Assembly: GCF_014839805.1 (NCBI RefSeq)
Contig: NW_023595253.1
Coordinates: 243,338-307,337 of the forward strand
Reading direction: 5' to 3'
DNA: 64,000 nt
Source of the DNA: Manduca sexta
Taxonomy: Eukaryota; Arthropoda; Insecta; Lepidoptera; Sphingidae
This document shows, piece by piece, positions 45,301 to 55,810 of the stretch; position 1 is the first letter of the stretch, and each line of letters begins with the position of its first letter. A model generated the notes under the pieces. The model saw nothing but the letters and a program-made list of their open reading frames with translations, was not told the origin of the DNA and made no database searches. The translations under genes were made by a program, and so were the position numbers.

Positions 45301-46205
45301 ACCTAAACTGGCCTTAAATATCATAATTCGAAAATCGAATTCGATTATTCATAATTTAAAAATAGAATTTGATTGAGAATACGAAATACGCTACCAAACG
45401 CCCATACAACGAAGAGTGTCGTCATTTCCTTATTTAATTTATTCCTTATCATCTAATCCATTTTACACGAAGCTATAAAGGGCAGGAATTGAGTGAGCGC
45501 GTAATAAAACGGTACAAGGGCACATCAGCCAAGTTGTCTCAAAACGTTATAATAACGTAATAAAATTCAATTTATACAGTCCTTATCTAGTTGCGGAGCG
45601 TATTATCATAAGGGCTGTTTTCCATTACGCATAATGTATTAAATATTTTCGCTTTTGCCAATTATATATTTTACAAAATGTCTTTTTAATCTTCGACGCA
45701 ATAGGAGGTGTTTAAGATATCTGTAAGCAAGTAGCCACTCCCATTGTAGGTTTTTATATGCCTATTCAGGGTATACAGGGTCATTTTGACAGTGCATTAC
45801 TAAATGAACCCATATATGTACGTGGAAATAAAACTTCACAATAAGTTGCTGGGGCCATAGATGTCAAAAGGGGAAGTTTAGAAAAAAATAAATATTAATA
45901 TAAACTTATTTTAATTTTACGTGTCCTAATGCCACTACTTACTACTACTACTCTTAGAGAATTCATCGCAACGGCAACATCACAATTTCAGTTAGAAATT
46001 CACTCGCATACACGCCATACTCGCATTAAACTACAAAATAATCAAAAAAATTATAACCAGGATTTTTGGTGAAAATATTCGTTATTAATGGATGATTTTT
46101 AGCACAAAGTCAGGTAAGGTGATCACGAGTATGCGGTTTAATTTAGTCACGCAATGTAGTAAAGTTTAAGACTTAACATATTTGTATTTATGTCGAATGT
46201 ATGTT
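45301..46205. other. Mostly unrecognised; family S fragment at 45778-45850
   Basis: 'CAGGGTCATTTTGACAGTGC' with ATTACTAAATGAACCCA resembles 58620-58680. The rest shows nothing nameable. Confidence 0.4.
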
Positions 46206-46310
46206 TGAGACAATGTGGGTGTAAGTACATCCACATTGTCTCATCTCTGCATCATCCAAAGGTTGACTGATAGAAAATGCCTTAGGCATTAAGTCCACTT
46301 AAATACATTA
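46206..46310. repeat. Perfect 13-bp stem-loop joined to family N repeat
   Basis: TGAGACAATGTGG (46206-46218) and CCACATTGTCTCA (46231-46243) are exact complements. A further TGT/ACA pair lies inside the loop. Directly after it, 'AAAGGTTGACTGATAGAAAA' and TGCCTTAGGCATTAAGTCCACTT match, in inverse, 54735-54800. Confidence 0.7.
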
Positions 46311-46322
46311 ACCGTATACAAA

Positions 46323-46550
46323 TCTATATAAAAATGAATCCCTATTTCCCTTGTTCACGCCATCACGCGTGAACGTCTGGACCGATTTCACAATTTTTTT
46401 TTGTTGTATTTGTTATTGAGAGGAGAAGGTTCTTATGAAAGAAAAAAATTAAAAAGTAACTGTCAGTGGTTTGAAATAACTGTCAGCGATCGACAGAATG
46501 CGCGCGTGCATACATAGTTAAGATAGGACAACGTCTGTCGGGTCAGCTAG
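46323..46550 (+). mobile_element. Helitron-like non-autonomous element
   Basis: Starts TCTATATAAAAATGAATCCC and ends GTCGGGTCAGCTAG, with a central palindrome CACGCCATCACGCGTGAACG. It is related to 2067-2267. It encodes nothing. Confidence 0.5.
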
Positions 46551-47283
46551 ATTTAAATATAAAAAATGCTTTTGATATTTACGCCAAAATAAATATCTTC
46601 CTCTCATACACTACACACGACTATAAAGTGCCCCTACAAAATAAATAACCGCTCTAATGACGTGTTTGGGTCTCGCTATCTGAACTTCATCTCAACGTTA
46701 GCTATTCTGCTCTGTCTCTCCCGAATTCCTTTGTACGGCACACAGCATTCCCCAAATATATGAGCAGATTAATTGCTGTATTAATTATGACGTGAATCTC
46801 AATTATAGTGGGAGATAATAGTATTAACAAAATGATTGTTTGACTTGGTATTATTAGAGTTCTGAGATTATAAAGAGTGGACATTGGAAAGCTTGTCATA
46901 CAAAAATTTTGCGCTCATGCGATGGTTATTAAATATACCGTGAAAAAGCAAAACATAAATGTAAAACAATTAATATTTTTTCCATATCGTGATGTGCAGG
47001 TTTTTAATGCACATATTTGCTTATTTTCTGTTAATATGTTGTTTAAGTATTAAAATCTAAGAACGCTCTGACATCTTGTCACACCGACATTTCAAATAGA
47101 ACAACGATTTATTGCCAATTGACAATAACTTTTGGAGCACAAACTCGCTCCTAATGTCCGGTTTATAACTAACTATACGGTATAATATTGTTTAATCGTG
47201 CAGTATTTTAGAGACTTTATTAACGGTAATAGCTTTTCACGCGTGTAAAGCAACACCTAGTCTAATATATTATTATTATTTAT
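46551..47283. other. No gene; isolated Helitron-like end near 47240-47262
   Basis: 'AGCTTTTCACGCGTGTAAAG' with CAACACCTAGT resembles the F-type terminus. The rest is unrecognised. The minus frame at 46702-46899 has no motif. Confidence 0.4.
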
Positions 47284-47532
47284 CCGAGCACGATAAAGTA
47301 ACCCCACTGCACCTGATGGTATGTAGAGTGGTGTCAAATAAATTGTCGACTGACGAGAGATGATTACCCCTCGACAGTAGACACGATTATGTCGGCCTGT
47401 TGGAACCGGATATACACAGGATGATCCCGAAACGCGACACACTTACGTTGGTCACTATGGCGGGTTTTAACGCCTTTTGTACGTCGCGTACGGTCGCAAT
47501 CCGGGCGGATATAACGTATATCCTACCACCAG
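47284..47532 (-). mobile_element. Family A retroelement, full-length copy (A11)
   Basis: Read on the minus strand: head CTGGTGGTAGG, palindrome GGATATA/TATATCC around CGT, 'AGTGTGTCGCGTTTCGGGAT', 'GGTTCCAACAGGCCGACATA', stem arms TGTCTACTG/CAGTCGACA (one mismatch), and the 'CATCAGGTGCAGTGGGG' end. The ORFs at 47257-47687 on both strands cross this copy and are not genes. Confidence 0.85.
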
Positions 47533-47745
47533 TAATTTTACCTTTAAATCTCAAACAGGGATGGCGAACTATTGACATGCGTGCTGGTGGCGACACGAAG
47601 CAAAATAATTTGAGCACGCGTATACTATGCCAACCAAAATCTTTGTTGGGACATAAAAATTGTCGTGAAAAAGGGACACTCGGATAGATAATGCCGGCCT
47701 AGGATGGCGCATTACCGGCACATTTTTTTTTATAATGGCACGTTA

Positions 47746-48070
47746 GCGGCCATAGCCTAGTTGGTTGTGGAACGGACTGCCGAGACGAATGTCCGCAGGT
47801 TCAAAACCCAAGAGAAGACACATCTGAATTTTCTAAAAATTATGTGTGTATTCTTTGTAAATTATCGCTTGCTTTAACGGTGAAGGAAAACATCGTTTGG
47901 AAACTAGCATACTTGAAAATTTCTCTATAGGAATTTTGAGGGAGTGTGAAGTCTACTAATCCGCACTAGACCAGCGTGGTGAACGAAGGCCTAATCCCTC
48001 TCAGTAGTAGAGGAGGCCCGTGCCCAACAGTGGATCAGTATGTGATACAGGCTAGATATTATTATTATAC
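47746..48070 (+). mobile_element. tRNA-derived SINE family C with 10-bp target duplication (C6)
   Basis: Flanked by TGGCACGTTA at 47736-47745 and 48071-48080. The head has TAGCCTAGTTGG (A box) and GGTTCAAAACCC (B box). The 3' end is 'GAGGCCCGTGCCCAACAGTG' and a (TTA)n tail. It is 325 bp, the best-defined SINE C copy because both ends are set by the duplication. Confidence 0.92.
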
Positions 48071-48080
48071 TGGCACGTTA

Positions 48081-49232
48081 ACCAATAATAGTTCCCATCA
48101 CTGATCTAAAATACTTATAAAATCAAATACATCTTAAAATATGATTACACAACATAAATTCAATCAGTCTCACTTATAAAAATTTCGCAAAGCTACGCTC
48201 AGTTAAAATACAAATTTACATCAGCTGTAAGTCAAAAATCCGCCATCTTGCCTTTTAATAAGGTTTAAACTAGGAAACCGGTGATGTTTTGACAGCTACT
48301 TAAGCAATTCTTAGTCACCTCATAAACTAAATCAAGTTTATTAGTAAGACTGTATGATTGCACTAATAACCTCCACTTCATAAGAAATACAAGGTTTACA
48401 ATTTCATTATTACGGTCGGCGGGTTTACGCGCTTTTGAAGGCGATGAAAATCCAATGAAAATACGTTTATTGAGTTTACGGTCTAGCACCTCGCCTTTTT
48501 TATTCGCGTTCACCAGTTTATTAAATCCTGAACGGCATGATGAGATTTATTGATGAAAGAAAACATTGGTTGTTATATGTATAGATCTAATTATTTCTAA
48601 TTCAACTATTTGGTATATGTTTGTGAAATGTTTAGATATTTGTTATGCGGTGAATGTATTTCGATGAAATTTGGTGCACAGAAATAACAAGGCAGTTAAT
48701 CTAAAGAGTATTTTATAGTATAGTGGAAACATTATATCAAAAAAATTCTCGGGGGAGTTTCCGGAAATAATAAAAATATTACAATAAATAAATATAATAT
48801 TATCTAGATAATGGCAAATAAAGGTTTTTTATTACAAAATAATATCTCAAAATGATCGAGCAAATGTTCTAGTCGCCTTAGCAATTTTTTATTTAAAAAA
48901 GTATTTTTGTATAATTATTTAACTATCCTATTACAAAAAAAAAGAGTTTAATAGTGTTTTATAATAATTTTATCAGCAAAAGCCATGCCTTTTTGCAACG
49001 TCATGACGTTTAATAGTTTAAAAATTAAGGTTAAATTAATCGCGATATAAAACGAGACGAGAAACAAAAGAGGTGTAGCCATTGATCTTGTTTGAGTGTT
49101 TGATACGAATACAAAATTAGATTTAATTCTGGAATTATCGCAACTACGCTCGCTTTTTAAAGCCCTTTCAGTTATAAAAGTTCCTACATCATTGTACGAC
49201 ACCAGCTCCATATATTTTAAAAAGTAGATGTT
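48081..49232. other. No recognisable feature
   Basis: Minus-strand frames at 48265-48513 and 48948-49211 show no known motif. AT-rich throughout. Confidence 0.45.
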
Positions 49233-49420
49233 TTTCCCATGGTAGTAAAATACCAGGATTAAAAGCCTGTATGATAATCAAAGACATGGTCTATCCGTGA
49301 GTTAAAATTCATCCAAATTCGTTCAGCTGTTTCTGCGTTTACTTCTAATAAACACCCCAAGATACAAACATTCAAACATGTAATACAAATTTTCGTATTT
49401 ATAACATTAGTAAGACTAAA
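49233..49420 (+). repeat. Family G repeat copy
   Basis: 'CTGTTTCTGCGTTTACTTCT' with AATAAACACCCC and 'ATTTATAACATTAGTAAGAC' at the end. The first block matches 23.9 kb. Confidence 0.45.
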
Positions 49421-49881
49421 ATACGACAAAAGGGTCATTGAACGGTCTTAATTATTTACATTTCTACCATCCCCTACAGAAGTACAAGGAAAAATGAAAC
49501 ATAAATAAGAGTGAAAAATATCCAACATTATTTATAAAGTAAAATAACTTTGCCTTAAAAACATAGTGGCGAACTTCACGCATTATCCGTTATGTCGTAA
49601 ATGTCGATATAATTTTAAAATAAGAGCGTTGCACACCTTCCGAGCGGTCTTTAGAAGCAAAACTGCCACTTTATTTAAGCTTTTAATATGGCACCATCTG
49701 GCACCTAATTTGCCAGTTTATGGCCAGTTTCAAATTTCAGCACATATTAAAAGATATTTGAATATTTTCCTTTTTAGTTGCGATATTGCGAGTGCCAGTA
49801 TAGGCGTTAAATAGATGCATATTTATGTTTGTGCAAAGAAATTATATATTTGGATTATTTTTAGTAGTTGCTTCCTCAATA
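49421..49881. other. No recognisable feature
   Basis: The 82-codon frame at 49566-49814 is not recognised and has no repeat match. Probably chance. Confidence 0.4.
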
Positions 49882-50138
49882 TACTCTCACTCTATCCCCG
49901 ATATCCCCGAAGGCGCAGGTAGGGAACACAACTGGTGCACTCAATTTCCGCTGTATATATTCCGTCCCATGATGTGATAGGGGGCGAGGCTATCGCCATA
50001 TCGGGCACAAATTTCAGGCTCCAGGCTGATATTGAGCAGAAAAACCCAATATGACTTTGCCCGACCTGGGATTCGAACTCAGGGCCTTAGAGCACTGCGG
50101 TATTGCGCATGCAGTACAACGACGCCACCCAGGTAGTC
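49882..50138 (-). mobile_element. tRNA-derived SINE family D, full copy (D6)
   Basis: Head at the right: GTCGTTGTACTGCATGCGC and B-box GAGTTCGAATCC on the minus strand. The body 'GCCCGATATGGCGATAGC' and tail 'CCTTCGGGGATATCGGGG' are present. No clear target duplication was seen. Confidence 0.8.
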
Positions 50139-50142
50139 TATA

Positions 50143-50397
50143 GGTTCATTCTAAAGTAAATCCTACATTTTTTATATTCTTAAAGTTTCCATGTTAAGTG
50201 GTTAGAGTAAATTCTAATTATTATTTAATCTGTATTCTGTAACTAGTCTAAGGTAACTGCGTCTTAGTTAGCAAACAATGAGCTTTGAGATTCAATGTTC
50301 ATTCACCAGCCTGTGTAAGATTTAATAATATTGAAAATCTATGGAATACAATAGTTCTCAGAAATACAAAATTAGAGAATGTTAGCAATGTGACTTT
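50143..50397. other. No recognisable feature
   Basis: AT-rich sequence before the mariner element. Confidence 0.5.
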
Positions 50398-50399
50398 TA

Positions 50400-51705
50400 C
50401 CTAGTCTTGCCATAAATATTGTAATAAAGAAAAAAGAAAATTGTTAACTGCAAATAACATTTATTACTTTTACAGTGTGTCAGTTTAATACATAAATATA
50501 AAACAATTAAAAATATAAAAAGCTTATTCGAAGTGGTCTCCATTGGCTGCAATACAGTCCTTTAAACGATGAGGCCAGTTATCAATAGAAGCACGCACTC
50601 TTTCCATGGGAAAATTCTTCACTGCCAATCGTATAGATTGTTTTAGGGACTCCAAATTATCATGGCGTTTAGAGCAAGCTGTACTCTCTAAAACTGACCA
50701 CAAATCATAATCCAGCGGATTAAGATCGGGACTAGACGACGGCCAGTCTTCAGCTCTGATGAAGTCCGAAACGTTCGATTCCAACCAAGACTGCGTGGAC
50801 CGAGCTTTATGACCCGGCGCCGAGTCTTGCTGGAAGGACCATACTTGGTTATTGAACATGGTGATGTTAAGGGGCTTAACTACCTTCTCAAGAATGGTAT
50901 CTTGATACACTTGTGCCGATGTTTTGATACCTTTTTCACAAAAAATATGGCTCAGTCACTCCTTCATAGCTAACACCCCACCAAACCATCACTGAAGTCG
51001 GATAATGTCCACGTTGCACTCTGTCGACTAATTGGGAAGCTTCCTTAGAGCTTTGAGCATAAATACGGTCATTTTGTTTGTTAAAATGTTGCTCAATTGT
51101 AAAAATTTTCTCATCCGTAAACAAAATTTTTCTGTGACCTCCCTTTGCGTACCGCTTCAGTAGTTGTTTCGATTTTACCACCCTATTCTTCTTTAAATTA
51201 TCAGTTAAGAAATGGCCAGTGCGTCTCTTATAGGCTGCAAGTCCTAAGTCATCTTTTAAAATACGCGACATGGTTCTAGGTGCTATCTTCATTTCCCGAG
51301 ATAAAATCTTTTGCTTTCGGACAGGATTTCTTCGAATTCTTTCCCTTACTGCTTTGACCACCTTTTTCGTACGAACACTACGTGGACGGCCAGATCTTTT
51401 CTGTCACAAACAGAGGAGGTCTCATTGTACCTATTAATAGCCCGGTACACAAACATTTTACTAATACCAAGTGTATGGAGAGTTTTAAAATTGCATTTGG
51501 CTCCATACCTACTTTGTGTAATGCTATCACAGCGATTCGGTTCTCTTTATCACCCCACACCATTTTAATATCGCAAAATATTTTACAATGTATTGGCGCC
51601 AAAATGAGAAAACACAATGAACAATCGTATAAAAATGACAGATTCGAAATTCAAATGTAATATTTTTTTATAATTAAGTGTAACAGTATTTATGGCCAGA
51701 CTAAG
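50400..51705 (-). mobile_element. maT-type mariner transposon (Tc1/mariner superfamily), 1306 bp
   Basis: Near-complete element with imperfect terminal inverted repeats of about 27 bp. The left end (CCTAGTCTTGCCATAAATAT) and the inverse of the right end (CTTAGTCTGGCCATAAATAC) match at most positions. A TA dinucleotide flanks each end (50398-50399 and 51706-51707), as expected for Tc1/mariner target duplication. It encodes one transposase on the minus strand. It is inserted a few bases from the 3' end of family A copy A12. It is the only element in the window with a near-complete protein. Confidence 0.9.
50524..51563 (-). pseudogene. maT (DD37D) transposase, three single-base frameshifts
   Basis: Cut-and-paste transposase that binds the element's inverted repeats and integrates at TA. 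The likely start is the ATG at 51563 (MVWGDKENR). The N-terminal helix-turn-helix region (IAVIALHKVG..) is followed by the linker SGRPRSVRTKK (GRPR motif) and a second helix-turn-helix (LSREMKIAPRTMSRIL). Catalytic residues: D in FTDEK (51115-51113), D in QQDSAPGH (50826-50824), and D in PLDYDLW (50712-50710). There are 37 residues between the last two, so it is DD37D as in the maT family. Frame is lost at an A/T junction near 51482-51490 (one base missing), at TTTT 51397-51400 (one missing) and at AAAAAA 50940-50945 (one extra). Allowing for these, the length is 346 residues, normal for the family. No other internal stops are seen. It could be a recent pseudogene or an intact gene with homopolymer sequencing errors. 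Confidence 0.9.
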
Positions 51706-51710
51706 TATAT

Positions 51711-51950
51711 GTGCACGGAGGATGATCGCACTGCACCTGATGGTAAGTGGAGTGGGGTCCAGTAGAACGACGAGTGACGAGAGATGATTACCCCTCGGCA
51801 GTCGACACAATTATGCCGGCCTTTTGGAACCGGATATATACAGGCTGATCTCGGAATGCGACATTTACGTGGGCCACTATGGCGGGTTTTAACTCGTCGT
51901 ATGCGGTGGTCGCTATCCGTGCGGATATAAAACATATCCTACCACCAGTA
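51711..51950 (-). mobile_element. Family A retroelement, full-length copy (A12)
   Basis: Minus strand: head CTGGTGGTAGG with palindrome GGATAT/ATATCC, 'GATAGCGACCACCGC', 'GAGATCAGCCTGTATATATC', 'CCGGCATAATTGTGTCGACT', and the 'CATCAGGTGCAGTGCG' end. The right stem arm is damaged (CACTCGTCG). The mariner lies directly beyond its 3' end. The minus ORFs 51690-51976 that cross it are not genes. Confidence 0.85.
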
Positions 51951-52808
51951 ATTTTAAATAATAGTTGTGGAAGCAATTCTAATTTGATAGTACTTAAACT
52001 AAAGCACCGCGGATACAGTCAACTGTCTGACAAAAAACACTACGAAACACACAGTTAATTTAGGAACTTCAGTATCTTGAATAACTGTTAGTCTAAGAGT
52101 TTGTTGTTCAAGCTAATGCATCTGCGCGTTGCCTTAGAATTTCAGAATAAAGGTCTGTCTGATTTATACGAAAACATTAATACTCAAACTAGATTCATTG
52201 GTTTGTTTTACCAGTTGCGATTTGTATCGCTACGATTGTGGTTTTATTGTATAATTTTAGTATCATTCTTTGCCAGTTCTTGTTCGTAGTTCGGATAATT
52301 TTCGTTTCTATACTTTAAAAATTTATAGTTAGGATTTATTCTTCAATACAACTACATGAAATGAGTAAGGATTTTAAGTAATAAGATTTGCTTTTTAATT
52401 ATTTAAATGCTCATAGGTCACAGATAGAGTGTCGCCAGAGATGATTATCCCTCCCCAGTCGATACAATTTTGCTGACATTTTTGGAATAAGCCCTTTAAA
52501 CTCTTAGTATCAAAAGAGAACCATGCCTAGCAGGACAGTATTAATACAAACTAATAGAATAAGCTAAACATGTAAGTATGTGTATAACATCTTACTAACA
52601 AAATTAGCTCATACTTACTCGAAAATTTTATGTAATGCGCTTACTTCGACAATTTATGTAAGAAAAACCAAGTACATTGACGCACAATCGCGCGTTTTAC
52701 AAAAATAATTCAATATTGTATCACAGCAGTGCGTGGTTCAAGTTACAAGTGACAGTAGATGCGAGCTTGCTTAAAAATAAGCGCTACTATTCATGTAGTA
52801 GCAACACC
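51951..52808. other. No gene; family A fragment at about 52440-52500
   Basis: 'AGAGATGATTATCCCTCCCC' followed by AGTCGATACAATTTTGCTGACA (minus-strand family A, A13). The remainder is unrecognised. Confidence 0.45.
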
Positions 52809-52818
52809 ATCTTGAGAT

Positions 52819-53079
52819 ACACATCACGCATTTTTCCCCGAACGAGTATGTAGAGGTGCAACCAAGGCATCTACTTTTCGCCAAATATGTTCCGTCTCAT
52901 GATGTGATAGAAAGCGAGCCTGTCACCATCGGGCACAAATTCCAGTCTCCGGGCTGACGCTGAGCAGAAAAACCTTTGGGTTTTTCTGCTCACTATCACT
53001 TTGCTTGGCCTGGGATTCGAACCCAGGACCTCAGAGCGATGCCGTACCGTGCATGCAGTATAACTACGCCACCGAGGCA
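52819..53079 (-). mobile_element. tRNA-derived SINE family D with 10-bp target duplication and internal foldback (D7)
   Basis: Flanked by ATCTTGAGAT at 52809-52818 and 53080-53089. The head, B-box GGTTCGAATCC and body are as in D5. Inside the body, GAGCAGAAAAACC is followed after TTTG-type spacer by its exact complement GGTTTTTCTGCTC (about 52963-52992), which other copies lack. Confidence 0.9.
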
Positions 53080-53089
53080 ATCTTGAGAT

Positions 53090-53317
53090 GCGGACTTCAA
53101 GTTTCAAATACTACACGCTGTACAACAGTTTGAGACATTGGAATTTAAAAAGCAAGGATCATCTCCTTGTTGATTCATTTGGTATTGTAGATTGGTTTAT
53201 GAGCAGTGACGATTTTTTTACCTATTAGCTTCTTTGACATCTTATCTATCCCTTAATGCCTCGTTATCACGACGTTACCTTCAGTGGTAATATTATGATT
53301 GATTTCATTCCTATCTA
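53090..53317. other. No recognisable feature
   Basis: Short AT-rich spacer. Confidence 0.5.
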
Positions 53318-53520
53318 GCCGAAGTTCTGTCATGGCGGCCAATCTTGATAGAGATCAGCCAGGTATGCAAGAGTTATTATAGTGCACAAGTGTGTGCGCA
53401 ATACACAGGCGCAAAACCAACGGCTTTACGTGCTTTCCGAGGGACAGGAGTATCACACCGCAAATTTTCCGACTCCAAGCTGGCACTGAGTAATTTTTAA
53501 TGGAAAACCCAGTCGCAATT
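53318..53520 (-). mobile_element. Family I SINE-like body (I3)
   Basis: 'GAAGTTCTGTCATGGCGGCC', 'ATTATAGTGCACAAGTGTGT', 'AAAACCAACGGCTTTACGTG', and 'GAGTATCACACCGC' with GACTCCAAGCTGGCACTGAG. The block order matches I4. The tRNA-like head is not present. Confidence 0.55.
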
Positions 53521-53833
53521 AAAGAGTAATATAATGCAAATACTCAGGTAGTTTATCCCAAACACGGACTTATACGCTGTATGAATATTCGTGATTTTTG
53601 AAAAAAGCTTTAGGACTTCTTAGCTTATCGCTTCTGGCTTTCAACAATAACATTACGCGTCACAGAAGCGTCGGCGTAACGTACAAAAATAATTTTATGT
53701 GCTATAAAAAGCCTTTTACCTCGCACGGATAAAGCCGCCCGTACACTGCTACAGTCGCACTTATAAGGCTTTATTGTACTTATTGCTAGTTATTGTTAAG
53801 AGAATTTCTATATTTATTTCGATCAAAACAACT
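53521..53833. other. No recognisable feature
   Basis: AT-rich sequence. Confidence 0.5.
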
Positions 53834-54165
53834 TGTGGCGTAGTTGTGGTGCGTGGACGATGCTATGCGACTGGGGTTCGAATCTCGGGTAGTGATATTG
53901 GGTTTTCTGTTCTTTATCAGTCCGGAGCCTGGAATTTGTGCCCGATATGGCAATGCCGTAGTTGTGGTGTCGGCCCGATACTACACCGCTTGGGTTCAAA
54001 TCTTAAGTAATGATATTGGGTTTTCTGCTCTATGTCAGACCGGAGCCTGGAATTTGTGCCCGATATGGCAATAGGCTCGCCCCCTATCACATCATAGGAC
54101 GGAACACAGGCGAAAAGTGGTTGCCTTGGGTACATCCCTGTCTACCCATTCAAGGATAAAGGCGT
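53834..54165 (+). mobile_element. Dimeric SINE family D: two tRNA-like heads in tandem (D8)
   Basis: The first head starts TGTGGCGTAGTTGTGGTGCG and has B-box GGTTCGAATCTC. It runs into the body up to 'GTGCCCGATATGGCAA'. A second head follows at about 53954 (CCGTAGTTGTGGTG, B box GGTTCAAATCTT) with a second body copy that continues to the normal SINE end near 54165. The head plus proximal body is thus duplicated (about 120 bp period). ORFs on both strands here are SINE sequence. Confidence 0.85.
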
Positions 54166-55502
54166 AATGTGTTAGTTCTCATCGAAAGACCCAGAGAAAA
54201 CTTATTGTCCCTGAGAGTGCAGTTAGCCAGATTTATATGACGAGTGGGGTACATTAACCTTATCTTTATAACAAAATTATGACAAGGTTATTAGGGTGAA
54301 ATTGTTACACGCTGTTCTTAAATAAAGTGGCTTTTAGTGATACTTTATCCTGATGTTTAATTTACATCTCCCGGGGGAAAGGTGGAAACAAATTGGTCGG
54401 GCTGTGAAATGTATTTAAAACTTTACAGATGGTTTGGCGAATTCCATTCTATTCGGGTTTCACTTTGAATTATGTTTGTATGTTTTCGGAATAAACGCAT
54501 TTAAACCAAAGAAAATATAACCTGTTTCTTAGTTATAGCCTGACCAGGAAAATGTAAAACCTACAAGTGCTGTTTTAGGTCTTTCGTTTTAAAGTTAACG
54601 TTTGAGTACAATAAATTAATTATATATTTTACCAAATATAGAATTAATTTATTTTATTGTAAGGTTTTGTTTTTTCCTATAGGGTTTACAATGTAAGTAA
54701 TTTTTTTTATTTATTTATGCACTTTATACACACATAGTATGTATATCGGCGGACCTAATGCCAAAGGCATTCTCTACCAGTCAACCTAAGGGAGGTGCAG
54801 AGATAAATAAGGTAGGTGCAAAAGGTAAATTTATATTGAAATATACGAATAAACATGCATAAAAGTAAATATGGAAAATAGAAACAAATACCTATATTAA
54901 ATACATACATAATAAGTAATATATTTTAAAATTGCTACGGCAACTTTTAGTTCCATCTCAGTGTAGTGTTTCGCAACAAGTTGACAGTGTACACAAAACC
55001 TCAATAGTTCTTAACCTCAAATAACAAACTTATAAGCTTTACTTCTTCATAAAAGACATGTGAAAAATAGAGAAATACACTACCGTATTTCTTTCATACC
55101 TTGAAGTTATTGGATATATAATCTTTTAAGAATTTAAGGGGCTAATGGACTTACATAAGATTTCCATTGGCGTTAGTTGTTACCGTAGAAATTCTTGACG
55201 TGGGCGGGCGAGAGACGTCAAAACTTTGTAAATAGTCAAACTGTTGGAAATTAAATTACTATAATGGGAAAGTTGATATTCCATTGAACTAGCTTCACAT
55301 GTCTGAAGTTTTAAAGGTAGGGAATCAATAAAAGTATTACTATAGTGAGGCAAAGCTTGTTTCAAACAAGGTTTTGCGCACGAGTTGAAAAAGTAACGTA
55401 TCTTAAGCGTCGTGTATTACGAAGACTGTAAGAACACGAGCACCTCATCTACAGTCAGCCGTCAGCCGTAAAAATATCTGTACCATTTCAATATTTTAAA
55501 TC
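54166..55502. other. Mostly unrecognised; family N repeat at 54735-54800
   Basis: 'GGCGGACCTAATGCCAAAGG' with CATTCTCTACCAGTCAACCT is a dispersed repeat end whose inverse is at 46.25 kb. The rest is unremarkable. Confidence 0.45.
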
Positions 55503-55810
55503 TTACTGCTGGTAGGTCTCTCATATATGAGAGTCCCTCTGGGTAGGTACCACTGCAATGTCTATTTCTGCCGCCAAGCAGCAGTGTGTAGTCACAGTTA
55601 TGTTCCGGTTTGAAGGACATTGTAGCCAGTGTAACTAAGTACTGGACATTAACATCTCATGTCTCAGGATGGCGAGCGCAGTGGAATACCAAACAATACT
55701 TTGTAATTCAAGGTGTTGGACGGTGTTTCTACTATTTATGGGCGGTCATATCACTAACCAACAGGCGAACGGCAAGCTCATCTAGTCATTTAAATCAATT
55801 AAAAAATATA
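55503..55810 (+). mobile_element. Family B retroelement, full-length copy (B3)
   Basis: Head 'GGTAGGTCTCTCATATATGA' with perfect CTCTCATA/TATGAGAG stem, 'CTATTTCTGCCGCCAAGCAG', 'GGTTTGAAGGACATTGTAGC' and 'GGCGAGCGCAGTGGAATACC'. It ends 'AACAGGCGAACGGCAAGCTC' and an A-rich tail. The 77-codon ORF 55610-55843 is inside it and not a gene. Confidence 0.8.

Noticed and set aside
53834..53910. Possible tRNA gene at the start of D8
   Set aside because: Same head as SINE D copies D5-D7; no full cloverleaf could be drawn.
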